Positions 16,014-23,446 of a stretch of 64,000 nt of DNA are shown piece by piece. A model generated the notes under the pieces. It was given only the letters and a program-made list of their open reading frames with translations, had not been told where the DNA came from and made no database searches. This DNA comes from Bauldia sp. (GTDB lineage: Bacteria; Pseudomonadota; Alphaproteobacteria; Rhizobiales; Kaistiaceae), in the NCBI GenBank assembly GCA_028284325.1, contig JANQRX010000006.1, positions 1 to 64,000 of the forward strand, given 5' to 3'. Position 1 is the stretch's first letter. Each line of letters begins with the position of its first letter. A program made the translations under genes and the position numbers.

Positions 16014-18407
16014 GTGCCCGACCGCCGAACTGTTGAACCGGTGAAACACGCAGAAACATACACGGTGGCCGGCGGCGAAGACGCGCCGCCGCTTTCGTCG
16101 CAGGTCGACGGGCCGTCGAAGAAGGCGGCACGCCGTGAGGATCTGCCGGCGGAAATCTACGTGCCGCTGGTCGACGCGCTCTACTCCGACGTCAAGAGCC
16201 TTTACATCGGCTCGGCCGCCGCATCGCTGGCCGCCCTGCTGGTGGCGTTCAAGAACGGCGAACCGCTGATCTACCTCTGTGCGGTCGCGATCGTCATCGT
16301 CACCGCCGCCCGCGCCCGCGACATGCGGGCCTATGTCCGCCGCCGCCCGCAGCTCAACACCATGGAGGCGATCCGCCGCTGGGAGGACCGCTACACCATC
16401 GGCGCGGCGATCTACGCCGCCCTTCTCGGCGGCTGGACGTTTCTCACGTTCTATCTGACCACCGATCCTTTCAGCTGGCTGTTCAGCTTCGCGGTCACGC
16501 TCGCCTACCTGGTCGGTACGCCGGGCCGCAACTTCGCCAGCAACCGGCTGGTCACGGCGCAGATCATCGGCGAGGGCATTCCCCTCAGCGCGGCGCTCTT
16601 CTACGCCGGCGGCTTCTACTACGTCGTCTTCGCCCTGGTGCTGCTGCCGTTCTTCGTCGCGCTCAAGTTCATTTCCGATCGCCTGCGCCACACGCTTCTC
16701 GACGCCGTCATCGCCAACCGCGATGTCGGCCTGATTGCGCGCCGCTTCGACACCGCGCTCAACAACATGCCGCATGGCCTGGCGATGTTCGACGCCGATC
16801 GCCGGCTGGTCGTGACCAACCGCCGCCTCGGCGAGATCTTCGGCCTGTCGGCCGGCAAGGACAGGCTTGGTCAGACAATCCGCGAGCTCTCGCGCGAAAG
16901 CGTCGCGGCCGGCAGGCTGCTGAGGTCCGAGGTCGACGGCTTTACCACGACGTTCGACGAACGCCTGGCATCGCGTTCACCGACCAGTTTCGTGAACGAG
17001 CGGGAGGACGGCACGGTCCTCCACCTCACGTTCCAGCCGATGGACAGCGGCGGTTCGGTCGTGGTGATCGAGGACATCACCGCGCGGCGGGCCGCCGAGG
17101 CGAAGATCAACCAGCTCGCCCGCTTCGATACCCTCACCGGGCTGCCGAACCGCGTCCACATGGGCGAACTCATGCGCGCGGCGCTGGCGGCCGCCGGCCA
17201 GAAGCCCTGCGCCGTCCTCTTCGTCGACATCGACGGCTTCAAGCAGGTCAACGACACGCTCGGCCATCAGGTGGGCGACGCGCTCCTGCGCGCGGTGGCC
17301 GACAAGCTGCGGCACGAAGTGCGCGACACCGACCTGCTCGCCCGCTTCGGCGGCGACGAGTTTGCGATACTGCAGACGCCGATGGGCGGTCGCGACGATG
17401 CCGCCGCCTTCGCTCAGCGGCTGGTCGACGGAATCGCCGGGTCGTACGACATCGATGGCAACCGGATCGTGATCGGCGCGACCGTGGGCATTGCAATGTC
17501 GCCGGCCGATACGAGCAATGTCGACGAACTGCTGAAGATTGCCGACATGGCGCTCTACTGGGCCAAGCAGGACGCGAAGGGCAGCTTCAGGTTCTTCGAG
17601 GCCGACATGGATTCGCGGGCGCAGGCGCGGCGCAGTCTCGAGCTCGACCTTCGCGAGGCGCTCTCCAACGGCGACTTCGAGGTCCACTACCAGCCGATCA
17701 TCAACGTCAAGAACCGCAAGGTGTCGACCTGCGAGGCGCTGGTGCGCTGGCCGCATGCCGAGCGCGGCATGGTGCCGCCGTCGGAGTTCATCCCGGTGGC
17801 CGAGGACATGGGCCTGATCACCGAGTTGGGCGAATGGGTCCTGCGCGAAGCATGCCGGACCTGTGCCGGCTGGCCGGGCAGCGTCAGCGTTGCCGTCAAC
17901 CTGTCGGTGATCCAGTTCAAGAGCGGAGATATCGTCGACACCATTCGCCGCGCCGTCACCGATGCCGTACTCGATCCCAATCGCCTCGAGGTCGAGATCA
18001 CCGAGTCCTTGTTGCTCCAGGACAGCGAGCTGACCAGCGCGCGGCTGCGCGAAATCCGCCAGCTCGGCGTCCGCGTGTCGCTCGACGATTTCGGCACGGG
18101 CTACTCCAATCTCAGCTATCTGCAGAGCCTGCCCATCACCAAGGTCAAGATCGACCGCTCGTTCGTGCCGGCCAGCGACGACGACAGCCGCGCCGTCGTC
18201 CTGTTGCGCGGCATGGCCAATCTCGGCGCCGAACTCGGGCTCGTGGTGACCGTCGAGGGCATCGAAACGCCCGATCAGCTCAATCTGATGATGGCGCAGC
18301 CGTCAGTGACCGAAGTCCAGGGTTTCCTGTTCAGCCCGCCGATCCCCGCGCGGGAAATCAAAACCCTGCTCGACGCCGGTACACTTCGCCAAAAAATGGT
18401 CGCCTAG
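16014..18407 (+). CDS. Membrane PAS-GGDEF-EAL cyclic-di-GMP protein
   Basis: 797 residues. About five or six membrane helices lie between residues 62 and 220, followed by a PAS_7-type domain (ALNNMPHGLAMFDADRRLVV, about 248-360), a GGDEF domain with intact GGDEF at 446-450 and an RxxD inhibitory site at 437-440, and an EAL domain with EAL at 574-576 and conserved NLS, EITES, DDFGTGYS and VEGIE segments. Both activities, diguanylate cyclase and phosphodiesterase, therefore look intact. Translation starts at GTG with a GGGATGGA site close upstream. It sits just before the FeeM-type synthase. Confidence 0.93.
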   Translation: MPDRRTVEPVKHAETYTVAGGEDAPPLSSQVDGPSKKAARREDLPAEIYVPLVDALYSDVKSLYIGSAAASLAALLVAFKNGEPLIYLCAVAIVIVTAARARDMRAYVRRRPQLNTMEAIRRWEDRYTIGAAIYAALLGGWTFLTFYLTTDPFSWLFSFAVTLAYLVGTPGRNFASNRLVTAQIIGEGIPLSAALFYAGGFYYVVFALVLLPFFVALKFISDRLRHTLLDAVIANRDVGLIARRFDTALNNMPHGLAMFDADRRLVVTNRRLGEIFGLSAGKDRLGQTIRELSRESVAAGRLLRSEVDGFTTTFDERLASRSPTSFVNEREDGTVLHLTFQPMDSGGSVVVIEDITARRAAEAKINQLARFDTLTGLPNRVHMGELMRAALAAAGQKPCAVLFVDIDGFKQVNDTLGHQVGDALLRAVADKLRHEVRDTDLLARFGGDEFAILQTPMGGRDDAAAFAQRLVDGIAGSYDIDGNRIVIGATVGIAMSPADTSNVDELLKIADMALYWAKQDAKGSFRFFEADMDSRAQARRSLELDLREALSNGDFEVHYQPIINVKNRKVSTCEALVRWPHAERGMVPPSEFIPVAEDMGLITELGEWVLREACRTCAGWPGSVSVAVNLSVIQFKSGDIVDTIRRAVTDAVLDPNRLEVEITESLLLQDSELTSARLREIRQLGVRVSLDDFGTGYSNLSYLQSLPITKVKIDRSFVPASDDDSRAVVLLRGMANLGAELGLVVTVEGIETPDQLNLMMAQPSVTEVQGFLFSPPIPAREIKTLLDAGTLRQKMVA

Positions 18408-18438
18408 CTCTGCAACCTTTCGGCGATTCATGATCAAC

Positions 18439-18458
18439 ACGGCCGGACGGTCGGCCGT
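18439..18458 (+). terminator. Possible terminator hairpin after the GGDEF/EAL gene
   Basis: Perfect 7-base arms ACGGCCG (18439-18445) and CGGCCGT (18452-18458) with a 6-base loop, 32 bases past the stop codon. It is followed by TAACCATTTT, a weak T tract. The same TTAACCAT also matches the alphaproteobacterial CtrA half-site, so it may serve transcription control instead. Confidence 0.4.
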
Positions 18459-18608
18459 TAACCATTTTCCACTGTCGTCGATTTCGACAAGACTTCGCGT
18501 TGTTCGGAGTATTGTCTTCCTCGCCTTACCCATCGTGAAGTAGTTCTTCATTGTTAACCAAGAACCGTGAAGGTCGGCGATTGGTTAATTATTTGCCTTC
18601 CGCTTTGG

Positions 18609-18624
18609 TAAACGATCTGTAAAC
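18609..18624 (+). promoter_or_regulatory. Direct repeat TAAAC upstream of the FeeM-type gene
   Basis: TAAAC occurs at 18609-18613 (shared with the GG before it) and at 18620-18624, spaced 11 bases, one helical turn. It is directly upstream of the hairpin leader. It could be a protein site or part of the promoter. No regulator is adjacent. Confidence 0.25.
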
Positions 18625-18661
18625 TCTCCTCGTGGCGTCGGCTCCGGCCGGGACGAGGAGA
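18625..18661 (+). promoter_or_regulatory. Leader hairpin covering the FeeM-type gene's ribosome site
   Basis: TCTCCTCGT (18625-18633) and ACGAGGAGA (18653-18661) are perfect 9-base inverted arms with a 19-base, GC-rich loop. The downstream arm contains the AGGAG Shine-Dalgarno (18656-18660), 6 bases before the ATG at 18667. In RNA this fold would hide the ribosome site. This is directly seen; that it controls translation is inference, and it needs the transcript to start upstream of 18625. Confidence 0.5.
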
Positions 18662-18666
18662 CAGTT

Positions 18667-19470
18667 ATGAGTACTTTGGCCCAATCGCGGTCGGCGGGCA
18701 GCTTTGTCGACCATGTCTACGATCTGATGGAGATCGTCGACTACCGGCCGGCTATCACCGATGAAGAGCGCGATGCGATCTTTCGCTTGCGCTACAAGTG
18801 CTACCTCCGGGAAGGGGCCATCAAGCCCGATTTCTCGGAGCGGATGAGCGACCGTTTCGACGACATGGACAATGTGTGGATCTTCGGCGTCCACGTCGAA
18901 GGCGTACTCGCCGGCACGTTGCGGATTCACGTGACCTCGCCCGACCATCCCGAGTTGCCGGCCACACCGGTGTTCGGTGACCATCTTGCCGAGCACATCG
19001 CGCTCGGAAAGACCGTGGTCGACCCTTCGCGCTTCGTGGTCGATCAGGATTTTTCCAAGGTCTATCCGGAACTCGCCTATCTGACGACGCGGATCGGCTG
19101 GATGGCCGGCGAGTACTTCGGTGCCGACCTCATCCTCGCCACGGCGCGGCGCGAGCACCAGGCCTTCTACCGGCGGATCTTCGGGCACCGCCTGGTCTGC
19201 GGCGTGCGGCCCTACCATGGACTGGTCAAGCCGCTCAGCCTGATGGTGCTCGACTATCCGGGCGTCAAGGACAAGGTCCACCGGCGCTTCCCGTTCTACC
19301 GGTCGTCCTATTTCGAGCGTCGCGCCCTGTTCGAGGCGCCGGGACTGCCGCTCGACTGGTCGGCGGAGCGGCCCGACCGCGCGGCCGCGCGCACGCTGTC
19401 GCCGGCCGCGTCGTTGCGGACGGATCGACAGGTGCGGGACGCCACCGCGGCCAAGAAGGTCTCGGCCTGA
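18667..19470 (+). CDS. FeeM-type N-acyl amino acid synthase
   Basis: 267 residues, GNAT fold of the FeeM group, related to LuxI-type autoinducer synthases. Supporting segments are AIFRLRYKCYLREGAI, SDRFDDMDNVWIFGVHV, GTLRIHVTSPDHPE, DPSRFVVDQD and REHQAFYRRIFGH. Known FeeM enzymes join a fatty acyl group from acyl-ACP to an amino acid (N-acyl tyrosine for FeeM itself). Homologues of about this length are common in Hyphomicrobiales and mostly unstudied. The amino acid and chain length are unknown. It is a stand-alone gene between the GGDEF/EAL gene and the convergent glycerate kinase, with a ribosome site inside a hairpin. Confidence 0.85.
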   Translation: MSTLAQSRSAGSFVDHVYDLMEIVDYRPAITDEERDAIFRLRYKCYLREGAIKPDFSERMSDRFDDMDNVWIFGVHVEGVLAGTLRIHVTSPDHPELPATPVFGDHLAEHIALGKTVVDPSRFVVDQDFSKVYPELAYLTTRIGWMAGEYFGADLILATARREHQAFYRRIFGHRLVCGVRPYHGLVKPLSLMVLDYPGVKDKVHRRFPFYRSSYFERRALFEAPGLPLDWSAERPDRAAARTLSPAASLRTDRQVRDATAAKKVSA

Positions 19471-19476
19471 CCGTTC

Positions 19477-20778
19477 TCACATGACGAGGATGGCGCGGAA
19501 GTCGTTGACGTTGGTCAGCGTCGGGCCGGTGTGCACGATGTCGCCGATGGCGGCGAAGACCGGGTAGACGTCGTTCCGGTCGAGCGCGGTCCGGATATCG
19601 ATTCCGGCTTCCCGCGCGCGGGACAGGGTGTCGGGCGTCACGATCGCGCCGGCATTGTCCTCGCTGCCGTCGATGCCGTCGGTATCGGCGGCAAGGGCGG
19701 TGATGCCAGCTTCACCGTTGAGCTGAACCGCCAGACCGGCCAGGAACTCGGTGTTGCGGCCGCCACGGCCACGGTGGCGGCCACGCTCGCGGATCGTCAC
19801 GGTGGTTTCGCCGCCGGAGAGCAGGACCGCCGGCGGGCTCGCCGGATGACCGTGTTTGCGGACCGACAGAGCGATGCCCGCCATCACCCGGCCGACCTCG
19901 CGCGCCTCGCCCTCGATGGCGTCGCCGAGGATGAGGGCGTTCACACCCCGCGCACGTGCCACGGCGGCGGCCGCCTCGAGGCTCGCCTGCGGCGAGGCGA
20001 CGATCACGGCGTTCGAGGTCGCGAGATGCGGGTCGCCGGGGCCCGGCGTTTCGGCGGCGTCGCTCGCCAGGTGCGCCTCGACGGCCGGCGGGACCGTGAT
20101 CCCGTGGCGCCTGAGGATCGCGCGGGCGTCGGCCGCGGTCGACGTATCGGCAACCGTGGGGCCCGATGCGATGACGGACGGATCGTCGCCGGGGACGTCG
20201 GAAATCAGGAGCGTGCGGACCTTTGCGGGGTGGGTGGCGGCCGCCAGCCGGCCGCCCTTGATCGCCGACAGGTGCTTGCGGATCGTGTTCATCTCGGCGA
20301 TGGCCGCGCCGGAATCCAGCAACGCCCGGTTCACGGCCATCTTGTCGTCCAGCGTCAGTCCGTCGGCCGGCAGGCTCAGGAGCGACGACCCGCCTCCGGA
20401 GATGAGGCAGAGCACCAGATCGTCCGGGCCGGCGGCGCGCGCGAGCGCCAGGATGCGCCGTGCTGCGGCCTCGCCGTTGGCGTCGGGGACCGGATGGCCC
20501 GCCTCGACGATCTCGATACGGTCGCAGGGCACGGCGTGGTCGTAGCGGGTCACGACCAGGCCCTCGACGGGCCCGGGCCAGTTGCTCTCGACGGCGCGCG
20601 CCATCGCGGCGGACGCCTTGCCGGCGCCGATCACGATGGTGCGGCCGCGCGGCGGGGGCGGCAGATGCGGCGGGACCACCTTGTCGGGGGCCGCCGCGTC
20701 GATGGCCGCCGTCAGCAGCGCGTGAAGAAAGGGGCGCGGTTCGAGGCTGCCGGGCGGCGCGCCGGGATGATCGTTCAC
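19477..20778 (-). CDS. ttuD: Glycerate 2-kinase, type II (TtuD/GckA)
   Basis: 433 residues, the length of the MOFRL-family glycerate kinases. Motifs include VIGAGKASAAMARA, CLISGGGSSLL, the phosphate-binding DVPGDDPSVIASGPT and, near the C-terminus, LLSGGETTVT and ALAADTDGIDG. It phosphorylates glycerate to 2-phosphoglycerate in tartrate, sugar-acid or serine-cycle routes. GTG start. It is the last gene of a three-gene minus-strand run with the UxaA-family dehydratase (31-base gap) and ribokinase. Its stop is 6 bases from the convergent FeeM-type gene. Confidence 0.9.
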   Translation of the reverse strand: MNDHPGAPPGSLEPRPFLHALLTAAIDAAAPDKVVPPHLPPPPRGRTIVIGAGKASAAMARAVESNWPGPVEGLVVTRYDHAVPCDRIEIVEAGHPVPDANGEAAARRILALARAAGPDDLVLCLISGGGSSLLSLPADGLTLDDKMAVNRALLDSGAAIAEMNTIRKHLSAIKGGRLAAATHPAKVRTLLISDVPGDDPSVIASGPTVADTSTAADARAILRRHGITVPPAVEAHLASDAAETPGPGDPHLATSNAVIVASPQASLEAAAAVARARGVNALILGDAIEGEAREVGRVMAGIALSVRKHGHPASPPAVLLSGGETTVTIRERGRHRGRGGRNTEFLAGLAVQLNGEAGITALAADTDGIDGSEDNAGAIVTPDTLSRAREAGIDIRTALDRNDVYPVFAAIGDIVHTGPTLTNVNDFRAILVM

Positions 20779-20809
20779 CGACAGGATTCCTTCCGAGTCG
20801 AGGGGCGGC

Positions 20810-22360
20810 CTACATCACCGCGCCGATCTGCCAGGGCACGAACTCGTTGTCGCCGTAGCCCAGCGCCTCCGACTTGGTGCGCTTGCCGGAGGCGACGGCG
20901 AGGATTTCCTCGAGGATCTCGCGGCCCTTTTCCTCCACCGACACGCCATCGAGGATATCGCCGCAGTTGATATCCATGTCGTCGACCATGTTGGCGTAGG
21001 TGTCCGGGTTGGTGGCGAGCTTGATCGAGGGGGCCGGCTTGTAGCCGAACGCCGACCCGCGGCCGGTGGTGAAGCAGACGATATTGCAGCCGGAGGCCAC
21101 CTGGCCGGTCACGGAGACCGGGTCGTAGCCGGGCGAATCCATGAAGACGAAACCGTTCGCCGTCACCGGCTCGGCGTAGCGGTAGACACCACGCAGCGCC
21201 GTCGTCCCACCCTTGGCGGTGGCGCCGAGGGATTTTTCCAGGATGGTGGTCAGTCCGCCGGCCTTGTTGCCCGGCGACGGGTTGTTGTTCATCTCGCCGA
21301 GGTTGCGGGCGGTGTAGTCCTCCCACCATTTGAGCCGCGCCACGAGCTGCTCGCCGATCTCGCGGGTGGCGGCGCGGCGGGTGAGCAGATGTTCGGCACC
21401 GTAGATCTCCGGCGTTTCGGCCAGCACGCCGGTGCCGCCCTGGCGGACGAGCAGGTCGGTCGCATGGCCGAGCGCGGGGTTGGCGGTGATGCCGGAGTAG
21501 CCGTCCGAGCCGCCGCATTGCAGCGCCAGCGTCAGGTGCTCGGCCGAAACGGTTTCCCGCCGGGCCGAAGCGACACGCGGCAGCATCTCCCGGATCATGT
21601 CGACCCCGCGGTCCACCGTCTTGCGGGTGCCGCCCGTCGCCTGGATGGTCATGTGGCGGAAAGTGTCGTTCTCCTTCAGGTCGTAGCTGCGCATGAATGG
21701 AGGGATCTGCATGATCTCGCAGCCCAGCCCGACCATCAGCGCGCCGCCCAGATTGGGGTGGGCGGCGTAGCCCCACTCCACCCGCGACAGGGTTTCGAAG
21801 CCCTCGCCGTTGCCGTCCATGCCGCAGCCGGTGCCATGCACGAAGGCGATGACGCCGTCGACGTCGGGATAGTCGTCGAGAAGGTCGGAGCGATTGACTT
21901 CTTCGGCGATGAAACGGGCCACGGTGGCGGAGCAGTTCACGCTGGTCAGCACGCCGATGTAGTTGCGCGTGCCGACGCGGCCGTTGGCGCGGCGGTAGCC
22001 CTCGAAGGTCCGGCGCTCCGTCTCCGGCACCATCACCTCGTCGACCGCCGCCTCGGCGAAGCGGTAGTCGCGCTCGAACGTGCCCATGCCGCAATTGTGC
22101 TCGTGGACATGCTGGCCGGGCGCGATGTCGCTCGTGGCGATGCCGATGATCTGACCGTATTTCACGACCGGCGATCCGGTGGCGATGGTGGCGCTCGCCA
22201 TCTTGTGCCCCTTGGGGACGCGATCCGTGGCTTCGATCGATTCCACCCGGGCGCCGGGCAGGATGGGGTCGACGGCGACCACCACGTTGTCGTTGTCGGT
22301 GAGGCGAACGGTCCGCGGCGCGGCGGCGCGCTCGCTGAGGTTCGATCGGGGGCTCGTCAT
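20810..22360 (-). CDS. UxaA-family altronate (or galactarate-type) dehydratase
   Basis: 516 residues. An N-terminal SAF domain (about 15-95) is joined to the catalytic UxaA/GarD part (NGRVGTRNYIGVLTSVNCSA, VHGTGCGMDG, LQCGGSDGYSGITANPALG, GCNIVCFTTGRGS). Such enzymes dehydrate aldonic or aldaric acids to 2-keto-3-deoxy acids; UxaA acts on altronate, GarD on galactarate, and the substrate here is open. The ATG at 22360 is chosen because the upstream extension to 22561 runs in an unlikely frame over the ribokinase end. It lies 40 bases after the ribokinase stop. Confidence 0.85.
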   Translation of the reverse strand: MTSPRSNLSERAAAPRTVRLTDNDNVVVAVDPILPGARVESIEATDRVPKGHKMASATIATGSPVVKYGQIIGIATSDIAPGQHVHEHNCGMGTFERDYRFAEAAVDEVMVPETERRTFEGYRRANGRVGTRNYIGVLTSVNCSATVARFIAEEVNRSDLLDDYPDVDGVIAFVHGTGCGMDGNGEGFETLSRVEWGYAAHPNLGGALMVGLGCEIMQIPPFMRSYDLKENDTFRHMTIQATGGTRKTVDRGVDMIREMLPRVASARRETVSAEHLTLALQCGGSDGYSGITANPALGHATDLLVRQGGTGVLAETPEIYGAEHLLTRRAATREIGEQLVARLKWWEDYTARNLGEMNNNPSPGNKAGGLTTILEKSLGATAKGGTTALRGVYRYAEPVTANGFVFMDSPGYDPVSVTGQVASGCNIVCFTTGRGSAFGYKPAPSIKLATNPDTYANMVDDMDINCGDILDGVSVEEKGREILEEILAVASGKRTKSEALGYGDNEFVPWQIGAVM

Positions 22361-22400
22361 GGGCGTGGCTCTCGTGGTCGGGTTCCGGCGCGGGTCGCGG

Positions 22401-23294
22401 TCATGTCGCCATTGCCAGAATGTCGTCGCGTTGCGGGAAGCTCGGTTGCGCCCCCTCGCGCGTACATGTAAGGGCGCCGGCAACCGCGGCGAGCCGCATT
22501 GCCGCATCCAGCGGCCGGCCCTCGTCGAGAAAGGCGGCAAGCGCGCCGGCGAATGTATCACCGGCGCCGGTCGTGTCGACCACCTGAACTGTCGGTGCCG
22601 GCACCGATACCGCGCCCTCGGGGCCGGCGGTCACGGCGCCGGCCGCGCCCAGCGTGACGACGATCTGCCGGTCGAGATGGCCGGCGAGCAGGTCGGGTAT
22701 CGCCCGCGGATCGCCGGTCGCCAGGCCGTAGGCGGCCGCGAGGTCACGTGCCTCGTGCTCGTTGACGACGATGAAGGCAAAGGGGCCGAGATCGTCGACC
22801 GACAGGGGCGTGAACGGTGCGATCGACAACATGACGCGGCCGCCGGCCTCGTGCGCCTTGCGGGCCGCGGCGGCGGTCTGGCCGAAGGGCACCTCCATTT
22901 GGGCGAGCAGCATGTCGGGTGCCGCCTGCGGTCCGTCGTACCACGCCGCCTCGGCGCGGGCATTGGCGCCGGCGGTCACGACGATGCTGTTCTCGCCCTG
23001 CGCGTCGACGGTGATGAGGGCGAGCCCGGTTGCGCCTTCGAGCGCGCGCACGGCCGCTAGATCGACGCCCCCGGCCCGGAGTTCGGCGAGCGCGGTCGCG
23101 GCCATCGCGTCGTCGCCCACGGCCCCGATCATGCGGACCGCGGCGCCGGCGCGGCGTGCCGCCAGCGCCTGGTTGGCGCCCTTGCCGCCCGGGAACAGCA
23201 CATAATCGGAGCCGGACACGGTCTCGCCCGGCCCGGGCAGGGTCGCCACCCGGGACACGAGATCGACGTTGATGGAGCCGAAGACGGTCGTCAC
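22401..23294 (-). CDS. rbsK: PfkB-family ribokinase
   Basis: 297 residues. FGSINVDLV at the start, the GGKGANQALAARRAGA substrate segment, and VVDTTGAGDTFAGAL near the end with the catalytic Asp of GAGD mark the ribokinase subgroup. It phosphorylates ribose or a related sugar in the cytoplasm. The start is uncertain: GTG at 23294 immediately precedes the conserved strand but has no good ribosome site, and the longest frame (23402) enters the promoter of the divergent pyruvate carboxylase gene. It is first in the operon with the UxaA-family dehydratase and glycerate kinase. Confidence 0.85.
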   Translation of the reverse strand: MTTVFGSINVDLVSRVATLPGPGETVSGSDYVLFPGGKGANQALAARRAGAAVRMIGAVGDDAMAATALAELRAGGVDLAAVRALEGATGLALITVDAQGENSIVVTAGANARAEAAWYDGPQAAPDMLLAQMEVPFGQTAAAARKAHEAGGRVMLSIAPFTPLSVDDLGPFAFIVVNEHEARDLAAAYGLATGDPRAIPDLLAGHLDRQIVVTLGAAGAVTAGPEGAVSVPAPTVQVVDTTGAGDTFAGALAAFLDEGRPLDAAMRLAAVAGALTCTREGAQPSFPQRDDILAMAT

Positions 23295-23446
23295 GACCGG
23301 ATCGGCGGCGGAAGGAGCTTGATCACGGGACGGTTTTAGCCTGCCAGCGTCTGGCCGCAACGGGCAAGCCGGCCTTCGCGCGTGCAAAAGGCTTTTCGGC
23401 ACTGCGGAAAACGGGCTAGACAGGCGTGCAGTTCTGGGGGTTCGCC

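Noticed and set aside
18667..19470. LuxI-type homoserine lactone synthase
   Set aside because: The fold is related, but the sequence fits the FeeM group better and no LuxR-type gene is adjacent.
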